Positions 25,933-34,389 of a DNA stretch of 64,000 bases are shown in pieces. The position numbers and the translations under genes are program-made. Positions within the stretch are counted from its first letter, which is position 1, and each line of letters starts with the position of its first letter. The DNA is taken from the NCBI GenBank assembly GCA_963800065.1, contig CAWCZO010000010.1:124001-188000 (forward strand), written 5' to 3'. The notes under the pieces are model-generated. The model saw only the letters and a program-made list of their open reading frames with translations. It did no database searches and had not been told where the DNA came from. This DNA comes from CAWJFJ01 sp963800065 (GTDB lineage Bacteria > Actinomycetota > Acidimicrobiia > Acidimicrobiales > UBA8190).

Positions 25933-26487
25933 TCAGGGGTGACCGGCCTCCCCGTCCACCACCCACCGCTGGCGCAGATCCTCGAGCCACTCGGGGAGCT
26001 CGATCTCGGGATCGGGCAGGGCCTCGGCCCCGCGGTGGGCCAGGGCCCGGTGAAAAGCCTCGGCGTCGTCTCCCCACGACCGGGGATCGCCCATCATCAC
26101 CTCGAGGAGCAGTGTCCCGTTCTCCCCGGCCACGAAGGGGCCGAAGGCGGCCCCGAAGGGCAGCTCGACGTGGGTGCCGGCGGGACAGTGGCGGTCGCCG
26201 CACCACATCTCACCCTCGATGACGAAGAGGACGTGCGGGCTGTAGTGGCCGTGGCGACGGACCACCACGCCGGGGTCCCACTTGGCGTAGAGGGAGAGGT
26301 ACTGGGGCTCGGGTGAGAAGGCCAACCACTTCTCCCACACCGACGACACCGAGCCGTCGGCCCGGCGGATGGCCTTGACCTGCTGCCAGGTGATGTCGGG
26401 GTCGTCGACGTGACGGAAGGTCGGCGCCAACCCGGGCACCTTCACGCCGGCGTCCACCCCGGCGTCCACCCCGGCGTCGTCAGCCAT
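25933..26487 (-). CDS. Cupin-domain protein with repeat-extended N terminus
   Basis: 184 residues. One cupin barrel with motif 1 VRRHGHYSPHVLFVIEGE (His, His, Glu ligands) and motif 2 region GTHVELPFGAAFGPF. Probably binds a transition metal; related proteins are dioxygenases, isomerases or sensors of catabolic pathways. The first 15 residues are DAGV repeats produced by 12-base tandem copies, absent from the conserved fold. It shares a 76-base divergent region with the amidohydrolase-MarR operon, so MarR may control both directions. GAGGTGGGC is a reasonable ribosome-binding site. Confidence 0.75.
   Translation of the reverse strand: MADDAGVDAGVDAGVKVPGLAPTFRHVDDPDITWQQVKAIRRADGSVSSVWEKWLAFSPEPQYLSLYAKWDPGVVVRRHGHYSPHVLFVIEGEMWCGDRHCPAGTHVELPFGAAFGPFVAGENGTLLLEVMMGDPRSWGDDAEAFHRALAHRGAEALPDPEIELPEWLEDLRQRWVVDGEAGHP
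26443..26478 (-). repeat. 12-base tandem repeat at the cupin gene start
   Basis: Three in-frame copies of GACGCCGGGGTG (last copy GGC for GGG) encode DAGV three times immediately after the start codon of the cupin gene. Confidence 0.85.
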
Positions 26488-26519
26488 TGCCCACCTCGTC
26501 CCCGTCCCCTAGACTACTT

Positions 26520-26555
26520 TTGACATAGTTACTCAGCAATGAGCATTTCTGTCAA
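26520..26555. promoter_or_regulatory. 36-base dyad operator before the amidohydrolase-MarR operon
   Basis: TTGACA (26520-26525) and TGTCAA (26550-26555) are exact inverted repeats, and CTCA-GCAA-TGAG (26532-26543) shares the same centre. The right arm overlaps the AAGGAG ribosome-binding site of the GTG start at 26564. On the minus strand TTGCTG and TAGTCT, 17 bases apart, could be the cupin promoter. A MarR gene lies second in the operon, so autoregulation here is a reasonable inference. Confidence 0.5.
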
Positions 26556-26563
26556 GGAGACCG

Positions 26564-27790
26564 GTGTCCACCACTCCCCGGGAAGAGGAATTCCCCGGCA
26601 TCATCTCGGTCGACGACCACGTCGTCGAGCCGCGCCAACTGTGGCAACGGGAGCTCCCGGCCCGCTGGCGGGAACGGGGGCCGCGGACGGTGCGCCAGAA
26701 GGTCCGGTTGGAGTACGTCGGGGGCGTCTACAGCTTCGAACGCGACGTGGACGACGGCCGGTGGTGCGACGTCTGGCTCTTCGACGACCTCGTCTACCCC
26801 ACCGGCCTCCTGCACGCACCGGTGGGGTACGCCCCCGAGGACGTCCACAACCTGCCCGCCACCTACGAGGACTTCCGTCCCGGCGCCTACGACCAGGGGG
26901 AACGGCTCCGGGACATGACGCTCAACCACGTGGACGCCGCCATGTGCTTCCCCAACGTCTTCCCCCGCTTCTGCGGCCAGGGTTTCGCCGAGCGAGCGGA
27001 CAAGGAGCTGTCGCTGGCCTCGTTGAAGATCTACAACGACTGGATGATCGACGAGTGGTGCGGCGGCGACGGCCGTGGTCGTCTCATCCCCCTGACGCTG
27101 GTGCCCCTGTGGGACGCCCGACTGGCCGCCGAGGAGGTGCGGCGGTGTGCGGCGAAAGGGAGTCACGCCATCGCCTTCACCGAGAACCCGCACCGGTTGG
27201 GGCTGCCGACCATGTACAGCGGGCACTGGGAGCCCCTGTGGGAGGCGTGCGGGGAGACGGGGACGGTGGTGGCCATCCACATCGGCTCCTCGTCGCAGAT
27301 GCCGTCGACGTCGCCCGACGCCCCGCCCGCCGTGAGCGCCGTGCTGACGGCCCAGAACGCCCAGGGCTCGCTGTGCGACTGGGTGTTCTCCGGGAGCCTG
27401 TCACGGTACCCGGATCTGCGGATCCTCTTCGCCGAGGCCCAGGTCGGATGGATGCCGTACGTGCTCGAGCGGATGGACACCGTTTGGCGGGAGAGTCCGG
27501 GGTGGAACGGGGTGGAACTGGCCGAGCCGCCCAGCACGATCGTGCGGGGAGCGGTCTACGGGTGCCTCTTCGACGACCCCACCGGGCTGGCCAACCGCCA
27601 CGCCGTGGGGGCCGACGCCATCCTCTTCGAGACCGACTATCCGCACTCCGACGGGACGTGGCCCCATTCGCGCGCCGTGGCCCACCGGATCTGCAGCGCC
27701 GCCGGGCTCGACGCCGCCGAGGTCTACGGGTTGCTGCGGGGCAACGCCATCGCCTGTCTCGGTCTGGACCGCTTCGGGATCGCCGGCTGA
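26564..27790 (+). CDS. Amidohydrolase-2 family metal-dependent hydrolase (paralogue 1)
   Basis: 408 residues from GTG 26564, preceded by AAGGAG. TIM-barrel hydrolase or decarboxylase of the PF04909 group related to ACMSD and 2,6-dihydroxybenzoate decarboxylase. N-terminal metal motif ISVDDHVVEP, a mid-barrel His in VAIHIGSSS, and the C-terminal Asp in ETDYPHSDGTWPHS. Closest in the window is the paralogue at 49968 (ISVDDHVVEP, LPAR, TWP). Acts on an unknown carboxylic acid or cyclic compound in the cytoplasm. First gene of an operon whose second gene is MarR (2-base gap). Confidence 0.87.
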   Translation: MSTTPREEEFPGIISVDDHVVEPRQLWQRELPARWRERGPRTVRQKVRLEYVGGVYSFERDVDDGRWCDVWLFDDLVYPTGLLHAPVGYAPEDVHNLPATYEDFRPGAYDQGERLRDMTLNHVDAAMCFPNVFPRFCGQGFAERADKELSLASLKIYNDWMIDEWCGGDGRGRLIPLTLVPLWDARLAAEEVRRCAAKGSHAIAFTENPHRLGLPTMYSGHWEPLWEACGETGTVVAIHIGSSSQMPSTSPDAPPAVSAVLTAQNAQGSLCDWVFSGSLSRYPDLRILFAEAQVGWMPYVLERMDTVWRESPGWNGVELAEPPSTIVRGAVYGCLFDDPTGLANRHAVGADAILFETDYPHSDGTWPHSRAVAHRICSAAGLDAAEVYGLLRGNAIACLGLDRFGIAG

Positions 27791-27792
27791 CG

Positions 27793-28290
27793 ATGGCCGT
27801 CTCCACCCGGCAGGGCGACGCCGCTCCGGCCCCGGTGTCGTCGTGGCGCGAGGAGCTCGGGCTCCCCGACGACGCCGACTTCCTCACCCGGATCATCCGG
27901 CTCAACCTGCTGGTGAGCAGTGGACTGGAGTCGGTGGTCGAGGCCTTCGGGATCGGTGTGGGCGACTACCTGGTGCTGTCGACGGTGCGGCGCTCCCCGG
28001 GCGGACGCAACGCCCCCACCCAGCTGTGCCGGGTGCTGGGGCGGACGACGGGCGGGATGACGCTCACCCTGGACCGGCTCGAGACGAACGGACTGATCCG
28101 GCGCCTGCCCGACCCCGCCGACCGGCGCCGGATCATCGTGGCCCTCTCGCCCGAGGGTCGCCGGCTGGCCACCCGGGTGAACACCGCCCTGCACCGGTGG
28201 GAGGAGTCGCTGGCCCCGGCCGCCCCCCGCCAGCACGAATTGCGCGACGCGCTCGACCGACTCCTGGTGCTGTTCGAGCCCGGCGACTGA
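27793..28290 (+). CDS. MarR family transcriptional regulator
   Basis: 165 residues. Winged helix-turn-helix: DYLVLSTVRRSPGGRNAPTQLCRVLGRTTGGMTLTLDRLE covers helices 2-4 and the recognition helix, and the wing is RRLPDPADRRRIIVALS with the conserved DxRR. A dimer that usually represses catabolic operons and is released by an aromatic or acyl-CoA ligand. Lies 2 bases after the first amidohydrolase and 12 bases before the second, so it is co-expressed with the genes it probably controls; the dyad at 26520-26555 is the likely site. Confidence 0.9.
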   Translation: MAVSTRQGDAAPAPVSSWREELGLPDDADFLTRIIRLNLLVSSGLESVVEAFGIGVGDYLVLSTVRRSPGGRNAPTQLCRVLGRTTGGMTLTLDRLETNGLIRRLPDPADRRRIIVALSPEGRRLATRVNTALHRWEESLAPAAPRQHELRDALDRLLVLFEPGD

Positions 28291-28302
28291 GAAGGGGGAC
28301 GC

Positions 28303-29481
28303 ATGAAGAACGGCCTGAGAGTCTTCGACGCCGACGCCCACGTCATCTATCCGCACGACCTGTGGGACCGGTTCCTCGACGAGCGCTTCCGGGACCGGGT
28401 GGGGCGGAAGGCTCCGGCCGGTCTCGAGACGTACAACCCGGTGGTGGTGGACGGGCGGTGGGTCCAGCACCCGACCGTCCTCTACGGGCAGTTCCAGAAG
28501 GCCATCGGGTGGACCACCGAGGACATGATCGCCCAGTACGGCGAGGAGATGGTGGTGAAGGGTTTCACCGGGGAGCGGGTGGCACGCGCCCTCGAGGCCG
28601 AGGGTGTCGACATCATGGTCATCTACGGCCCCGAGTACGACATGTGGCTCGAGGGGATCGACCCCGAGCTACAGGCGGCCATGGCCCGCGCCTACAACCG
28701 GTGGGGGGCCGAGATGCGCGAGACCTCGGGGGGTCGGGTGCAGGTCTCGGGACCGGTCCCCCTGAACGACGTGTCGCGCGCCGTCGAGGAGATCCGGTAC
28801 GCCCACGAGCATCTCGGTGTCCGGTGCTTCTGGGCCCGGCCCGACCGGTTCAACCACCGGAATCTGGGATCGCGCTACTACGACCCCGTCTACGAGCTCC
28901 TCCAGGATCTCGACTGCGCCTTCGCCACCCACGAGTACATGGGCCTCAACGGTCCGTCGGCGGGGTCGGACCGCTTCACCACGTTCACCGAGTGGCACAC
29001 CGTCGTCCACGCCCATGAGGCGCAGTCGGCCGTGCTGTCGATGATCTGCCACGGCGTCTACGAGCGCTTCCCGCGACTGCGGTGCGCCTACATGGAGGCC
29101 GGGTGCGGGTGGCTGCCGTCGTGGCTGCACCGGATCGACGAGCAGCTGGAGCTGGCCGGGGCGGCCGAGTTCCCCGAGCTCACCCGTTCGGCGTGGGACA
29201 CCTTCCGGGAGAACTGCTGGATCTCGACCGAGTGCGAGGACCGGTACGTGGCCGACGTGATCCGCTGGATGGGTGACGGGCACATCGTCTACGAGACCGA
29301 CTTCCCCCACCCCGACTCCAAGTACCCCCACGCCACCGAGACGTTCCTGGCCCTGTTGCCGGAGATGATCACCGACGAGTCGAAGAAGAAGATCCTGTGG
29401 GACAACGCCGTCGACCTCTACCGGTTCCCGGCCGGGACCATGCCGACCGGGACCATGCCGACCGGGACCCTGCCGGTCTAG
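28303..29481 (+). CDS. Amidohydrolase-2 family metal-dependent hydrolase (paralogue 2)
   Basis: 392 residues, with AAGGGGG before the ATG. Metal motif at the N terminus FDADAHVIYP, central ATHEYMGLNG and a His-containing VLSMICHGVYERFP block, C-terminal Asp in YETDFPHPDSKYPHA. Distinct from paralogue 1, with a long insertion around residues 40-100. The last 15 residues are GTMPT copies (GTMPTGTMPTGTLPV) from a 15-base tandem repeat that runs to the stop codon, extending the protein past its conserved end. Ends 6 bases before the CoA-ligase gene. Confidence 0.87.
   Translation: MKNGLRVFDADAHVIYPHDLWDRFLDERFRDRVGRKAPAGLETYNPVVVDGRWVQHPTVLYGQFQKAIGWTTEDMIAQYGEEMVVKGFTGERVARALEAEGVDIMVIYGPEYDMWLEGIDPELQAAMARAYNRWGAEMRETSGGRVQVSGPVPLNDVSRAVEEIRYAHEHLGVRCFWARPDRFNHRNLGSRYYDPVYELLQDLDCAFATHEYMGLNGPSAGSDRFTTFTEWHTVVHAHEAQSAVLSMICHGVYERFPRLRCAYMEAGCGWLPSWLHRIDEQLELAGAAEFPELTRSAWDTFRENCWISTECEDRYVADVIRWMGDGHIVYETDFPHPDSKYPHATETFLALLPEMITDESKKKILWDNAVDLYRFPAGTMPTGTMPTGTLPV
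29434..29478 (+). repeat. 15-base tandem repeat at the 3' end of amidohydrolase 2
   Basis: GGGACCATGCCGACC twice (29434-29463), then GGGACCCTGCCGGTC (29464-29478), followed directly by TAG. In frame, encoding GTMPT, GTMPT, GTLPV. Confidence 0.9.
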
Positions 29482-29487
29482 ATCGCG

Positions 29488-30891
29488 ATGACGCAGGGGG
29501 TACGCAGACCGTGGCAGGCCGTCGACTACGACGAGCTCGTGCGCGCCTATCCGCCGGCCCCGGAGTACTACGAGACGACCTTCCACGACGACCCCGAGAC
29601 CATCGGGCGGGTCCAGCTGGAGCGCCTGAAGGCCCGGGCCGAGGCCGCCTACCGGGTCCCGTTCTTCCGGCGCCGGTGGGACGCCGCCGGATTCCACCCG
29701 TCGTCGCTGCAGAGCTCTCGACGACCTGCACAAGGCGCCCCCGTACACGGTGGACGACATCCGGATGAGCATCGAGGAGCACCCGCCCTGGGGCGACTAC
29801 CAGGGCGTGACCCCGGGAGAGGCCAGGCGGGAGCCGATGCGGGTCTTCATGTCGGGCGGGACGACCGGGGTGTCGCGTCCCACCTTCTACACGCAGTGGG
29901 ACCGCGAGGTGGGGGCGTTGCTCCTGGCCCGCCAGCTCTACCGCCAGGGGATCCGGTTCGGCGACGTGGTCCTCAACTCGTGGGCCTACGGGACGCACAA
30001 CGGTGCCTTCATCTACGACGAGGCGCTGCACCGGTGGCTCAACTGCGTGGTCCTCACCACCTCGACGGGGAACGTGACGTCGAGCGAGCGGCAGGTGGAG
30101 CTGGCCATGGCCTACGGTGCCGCCGCCATCCTCACCACCGGCGACTACCTGCTCCGGCTGGCCGAGGTGGCCCGGCGACTCGGGTACGACCCCCGCGACC
30201 GACCTGGCCCTGACGGCCATCCCCAACATCGGTGACCGGGTCCTGCTGGAGGAGACCTTCGGGGGTGAGTACTTCGACAGCTACGGGTTCCACGAGGTCC
30301 AGACCGTGGCCGTGGAGTGCGGGGCCCACGACGGGCTCCATATCTTCGAGGACGCCTACGTCGTCCAGGTCCTCGATCCCGAGACGGGGGATCCCGCTCC
30401 CGACGGCCAGCTGGGGTCGCTGTGCGTGACCGAGCTCTACAAGACGGGGAGCCCGCAGTTCCGGTACAACATCATGGATCTGGCCGCGCTCCACCCTCCG
30501 GGGCGGTGCGCCTGCGGGAGTTGGCTGCGGCGGATGACGTCGTTCGCCGGACGGGGCGACAACATGGTCAAGCTGCGGGGGGTGAACGTGTGGCCCGAGG
30601 CGGTGGGCGAGATCGCCGCCGGGGTCCCCGGGGTGGGTAACGACTACTTCGTCCGTGCCGTCCGGCGCGACAACCGCGACGAGCTCGTCCTGTCGGCCGT
30701 GAGCGAGCCGCATCGCCGACGGAGTTCGACGCCATCGGCCGCGACCCTCGAGGAGCGTCTGCGTGACCGGCTCGGGGTCCGGATCGAGGTGGAGGTGGTC
30801 GTCCCGGGGTCGCTCGACGCGCTGGACGGGCCTGGGGACGGCCGCCAAGTTGAAGCGCTTCCGCGACGAGCGCGGCGGGGGCCGTTCGTGA
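29488..30891 (+). pseudogene. PaaK-like acyl/aryl-CoA ligase (AMP-forming), five frameshifts
   Basis: Reads as a phenylacetate-CoA-ligase-like protein of about 466 residues when five indels are corrected: extra base near 29716, extra C near 30192, missing base near 30709, extra C near 30746, extra base near 30830. Recognisable parts in order: RVPFFRRRWDAAGF, the P-loop MSGGTTGVSRPTFYT, FGGEYFDSYGFHEVQT (A5-like), LYKTGSPQFRYNIMDL, GRGDNMVKLRGVNVWP, and a C-terminal lid GTAAKLKRFRDER. Would activate an aromatic or other carboxylic acid with CoA and ATP. The corrected stop overlaps the next GTG as GTGA. Every segment keeps normal coding character, so consensus errors are as likely as decay. Confidence 0.75.
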
Positions 30892-31774
30892 GCGCGCCGG
30901 CGGTGGGCGGTCGGGCCACGGTGGGAACCGTCGACTACCTGTGCAACGCCTTCGGACCCGGAGCGGGCCGCCGCCTGGGACGCCGCCATCGCCGCCCAGG
31001 GCCTGACCCTCAAGATCCAACGGGCCCCCGACGACAGCTTCACCGACCCCGGGACATGGTGGCCCGGATGGACGCGTTGGGGATCGCCACCGTCGTCGTG
31101 GCCGCCGCCGACCCCGAGACCCACGGGTCGGGGTTCGCCTTCTCCGACGTCGCCGCCTCGTTCGCCGAGGTCGAGAGCCTGTCCCGGCGCCACCCGGGCG
31201 CTTCGCCGCCCTGTGGACGGTGTCCCCCGATCGGGGCGATGGCCGGGGTGCGGCGGGCCGAGGAGGCCCTGGACGGAGAACTGGGTGGTGGGCCTGTACG
31301 TGCACACCCACAGCCACGACCGTCGGTTCGACCACGCCGACTACTACCCCTTCTACGCGCTGGCCGACGGCGCCGGGGTGCCGGTGGTGATGCAGGCCGG
31401 GATCTCCGGGGGGCGGATGCCGAGCGAAGTCGGGCCGTCCCATCGGGATCGACCGGCCGGCGCTGTACTTCCCCGAGACCGACTTCGTGCTCTCCCACAC
31501 GGGGTGGCCGTGGGTCGACGAGGCTGTGGCGATGGCACTCACGTTCAGCAACGTCTATCTGGGCACGGCGTCGTACCCGCCGCGGCGCTGGCCGGCGGCG
31601 GTGGTCGACTTCCTCCGCCACGCCGGGCGGGACGAAGGTCCTCTTCGGGACCAACTTCCCCACCGTGGGCCACCGGCACGCCCTCGGCCAGCTGGGTGAG
31701 CTCGGTCTCGACGACGACCGTCCGCCACGGCCTGCTCGAGGGCAACGCCCGCCGCCGTCTTCGGTCGGCTGTGA
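30888..31774 (+). pseudogene. Amidohydrolase-2 family protein (paralogue 3), about nine frameshifts
   Basis: Corrected, about 293 residues from GTG 30888: GTVDYLCNAFGPERAAAWD, DMVARMDALGIATVVVAAAD, VVGLYVHTHSHDRRFDH, FYALADGAGVPVVMQAG, FVLSHTGWPWVDEAV, VLFGTNFPTVGHRHAL. Indels are near 30960, 31050, 31199, 31235, 31275, 31433, 31634, 31719 and 31755, seven extra bases and two missing. It is shorter than its paralogues. The N-terminal DxH metal motif reads VDYLC, and the C-terminal Asp position reads GTNFPT, so it may lack a canonical metal site even when repaired. HTHSH may supply alternative ligands. Confidence 0.65.
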
Positions 31775-31804
31775 ACCGGCGCCGGACCGGGGGAGGTCGC
31801 CGAG

Positions 31805-32379
31805 ATGATCGGCAAGGTCTACGCCATCCCGCCCCAACCGGTCGACCGGCCAGAACACCCGTTGGTTCGCGGCCGGGGTGATCACCGTCGGCGTGGAGTA
31901 CCGCGACGTCGACCCCGAGGGCCTCGTCGAGACCTACAAGGACAACCCCGACCACCTGGCCGAGCTGATCGAGAGGTCACCGGAGGGGGGCTTCTCCGAC
32001 GAGGGGGTGTCGCTGCACGTGGCCGAGACCGAGGGCGGCCACGAGTACCTGCGCTTCGACGTCTTCGACGACGAGCCCCACTACCACTACATCCACCGCC
32101 CCGGCGCCGGGGACGGCACCACCGGGGTCGTCAACAACGTCATCGACTTCGACGTGGTGGCCCACGGCGACATGCTCACCTGGGCACTGGAACGGATCCG
32201 GACCCGGTTGCCCGAGATGCTGACCGAGGCCGGGGCCGTCCACCTCGTGGCCGATCTCGACCAGGGCGCCGTGAGGAGCGCCGTGGACCAGGTCGGAGAA
32301 GATGGCCCGCCGGGCCCAGACCGCCGTCCGGGAACGGCGCGCCCGATCCGACGGGACGGAACCGGGGGCTCGGACGTGA
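31805..32379 (+). pseudogene. Unknown conserved-looking protein, two frameshifts
   Basis: Corrected, about 190 residues from ATG 31805: MIGKVYAIPPQPVDR, then NTRWFAAGVITVGVEYRDVD, ETYKDNPDHLAELIE, HEYLRFDVFDDEPHYHYIHR, NNVIDFDVVAHGDM, TWALERIRTRLPEML, and a basic coiled tail. Extra bases lie near 31850 and 32295. Not recognised as a named family. The acidic/His cluster DDEPHYHYIH suggests metal binding or a small ligand barrel. It starts 30 bases after paralogue 3, and its corrected stop overlaps the TauD GTG as GTGA, so it belongs to the operon. Confidence 0.6.
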
Positions 32380-33246
32380 CGAGGTCGGCCGAGCGGGACC
32401 ATCACCGTCGAGAAGCTGACCGCCGCCATCGGCGCCGAGGTCCGGCGGGGTGGACCTGTCCGACGAGCTCGACGGCGCCACGGTGGGGGTGCTGCGCCGG
32501 GCCCTGCTCGACCATCTGGTGCTGTTCTTCCGCGACCAGGCGATGACCACCGACGACCACATCCGCTTCGCCCGCTACTTCGGGGAGATCGACCTGCCGC
32601 TGTTCCGGACCACCTCGAGCCCCCGACCCGAGGTCATCGTCCTCGACCAGATCGAGCCCAAGGGCCAGGGGGCCGACAGCTGGCACGCCGACAACACCTA
32701 TATGGAGAGCCCGCCGATGGGCTCCGATCCTGCGGGCCGTGGTGCTGCCCCCGGTCGGCGGCGACACGTGCTTCGCCAGCATGTACGCCGCCTACGACGC
32801 CCTGTCCCCGGCCATGCGGGACGTGGTCGACGGGCTCGGGGCCGTCCACAGCCTGGAACAGATGGTGGAGCGGACCAGGCACGTGGCCAACGCCAGCCTT
32901 CGCGACAGCCTCGACCGGTGGCCGCCGATGGTCCACCCCGTGGTGCGCGTCCACCCCGAGACGGGTCGGAAGCTGCTCAACGTGAACGCCAACTGGACGA
33001 CGTCGATCGACGGCTTCACCGAGGCCGAGAGCACGGCCCTGCTCGGGTTCCTCCTCGGGCACGTGAAGAACCCCGAGTTCCAGTGCCGGTTCCACTGGTC
33101 GGAGGGTGCGGTGGCCTTCTGGGACAACCGGGCCGTCCAGCATTACGCCGTGGCCGACTACACAGTCGCGGCGCGTGATGGAACGGGTCACCATCGCCGG
33201 CGACCGGCCGTTCGGGCCTCTCGGACGATCGGCGCCGGGCCTCTGA
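32376..33246 (+). pseudogene. TauD/TfdA-family 2-oxoglutarate dioxygenase, about four frameshifts
   Basis: Corrected, about 288 residues from GTG 32376. Iron ligands are visible as SWHADNTYM (HxD) and the distal His in AVQHYAVADYT; the 2-oxoglutarate Arg lies in SRRVMERVTIAGDRP. Other family blocks: LLDHLVLFFRDQAMTTDDHI, LPPVGGDTCFASMYAAY, VRVHPETGRKLLNVN. Indels near 32396, 32446, 32724 and 33163 (the last ambiguous: one extra or two missing bases). Hydroxylates or cleaves an acid, sulfonate or ether-type substrate. Last gene of the MarR operon; convergent with the cupin at 33267. Confidence 0.75.
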
Positions 33247-33266
33247 GGGGACGCGCTCCGACGGCG

Positions 33267-33695
33267 TCAGCCCGGCGCCGTGGCGAAACCCGCCTCGCCG
33301 GTGCGGATGGTGAGGAAACGCATCCCCTCGGGCCCGCAGGTGAAGCCGTAGGGGTGCCGGGCCTGGATCACCACGGCGTCGTTGGCCCCCAGGGTGGGAC
33401 CGCCGTCGAGGACGGTGCACCCGCCTTCGAGGACCACGATGAGCTCGTCGTGGTCGTGGACATGAGGGGGGACGGTGAATCCGGCCGGCATGAGGTTGTG
33501 GTTCATGTAGAAGCCGGACTCCCCGGTGGCCATGCGCTTCTGACGGGCCCCCGTCCTGCGGGCCGCCTCAACCAGCTCCGGGGGAGCGCTCTTCACCCCG
33601 GCCCCGGCTCCGGCCCAGTCGATGTCGTCGAAACGGAGGAACGCCGCCGCCGGCTCCTGGCGCGCCGACGGTGCACCCCGCCCCGGTCCGGTCAC
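33267..33695 (-). CDS. Small cupin-domain protein
   Basis: 142 residues from GTG 33695, which overlaps the stop of the upstream secreted-protein gene as GTGA. Single cupin barrel: motif 1 PPHVHDHDELIVVLEGG with three His/Glu ligands and motif 2 GANDAVVIQARHPYGFTCG. Preceded by GFYMNHNLMPAGF. Predicted metal-binding; could be an oxygenase, isomerase or sensor. It is an odd partner for a secreted protein, but coupling is clear from the overlap. Convergent with the TauD gene with a 20-base gap. Confidence 0.75.
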   Translation of the reverse strand: MTGPGRGAPSARQEPAAAFLRFDDIDWAGAGAGVKSAPPELVEAARRTGARQKRMATGESGFYMNHNLMPAGFTVPPHVHDHDELIVVLEGGCTVLDGGPTLGANDAVVIQARHPYGFTCGPEGMRFLTIRTGEAGFATAPG

Positions 33696-34210
33696 GGCTG
33701 GCCCGCGAAGCGGACGGGGACGGAGGCCGCCGACGACGGGGGGACGACCGGGATGGGGACGAACCAGACCGTCCCCGTCCCCGAACAGGGCAGGGTCACC
33801 GAGGTGGGCAGACGCCGTGGCTTGTCGTAGCGGAGGAAGACGGATGTCGAGGCGGCGGCCCGGGATGGCGACCCGGCCGGGGGCGGGGCGTTGAAGAAGG
33901 CACCGATCTCCGAGTCGTCGCCGGTGTTGCCCACCGAGCCCGTCGCCGGGCCGGGCGGGAAGAGCTGGTGGACGGCCAGGGTCTGGCCCTTCAGGGGATG
34001 CCCGGTCTGGCCGGGATGGAGGGGTCCGAAACAGGCCATCTCGATGGTGATGGGGTTGGCCGTGTTCCCGTCGGTTCCGTTTATGACGCCGGTGAAGTAC
34101 TGCATCGGCCCCACCCTGCCGTGGCCGATGGCACCGGCGGGCGAGGCCGCCGCCCACGTGGCCACCAGGACGACGATCAGAGCACCGGTGGCCCGGCCCG
34201 GATTCGGCAT
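33692..34210 (-). CDS. Secreted protein of unknown function
   Basis: 172 residues from ATG 34210, with a purine-rich GGGGAGGGGG run upstream. Signal peptide MPNPGRATGALIVVLVATWAAASPAGA cleaved near residue 27. Mature part (MQYFTGVINGTDGNTANPIT, ACFGPLHPGQTGHPLKG, SEIGAFFNAPPP, VFLRYDKPRRLPTSVTLPC) is beta-rich with two Cys that may pair. No family recognised; resembles small exported Ig-like or allergen-like domains. Has its own candidate promoter at 34242-34270 and is translationally coupled to the cupin. Confidence 0.65.
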   Translation of the reverse strand: MPNPGRATGALIVVLVATWAAASPAGAIGHGRVGPMQYFTGVINGTDGNTANPITIEMACFGPLHPGQTGHPLKGQTLAVHQLFPPGPATGSVGNTGDDSEIGAFFNAPPPAGSPSRAAASTSVFLRYDKPRRLPTSVTLPCSGTGTVWFVPIPVVPPSSAASVPVRFAGQP

Positions 34211-34241
34211 GGCCGCCCCCCCTCCCCTCGGTCGAGTCCCC

Positions 34242-34270
34242 ATCGTGCGACCCCGCCGGCCGTCCGTCAA
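34242..34270 (-). promoter_or_regulatory. Sigma-70-like promoter for the secreted-protein gene
   Basis: On the minus strand TTGACG (34265-34270) and CACGAT (34242-34247) are separated by exactly 17 bases. The start codon at 34210 follows about 25-30 bases after the predicted transcript start, with a ribosome-binding site between. On the other strand a TAAAGT at about 34292 may serve the desaturase gene. Confidence 0.45.
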
Positions 34271-34389
34271 GGGCCCGGGGCGCCGGGGACGGGTGTAAAG
34301 TAGAGGTGTCGCCCTAGACCTCGGTGACCCATGGAAACTCTGGCCGTGCCGCGAAAGCGTGGTCCCGGCGGGTTGGGAAAGGGACATCG

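Noticed and set aside
29700..33170. Programmed ribosomal frameshifting as the cause of the broken frames
   Set aside because: Around twenty shifts of both signs without slippery heptamers or pseudoknots cannot be programmed; consensus error or decay explains them.
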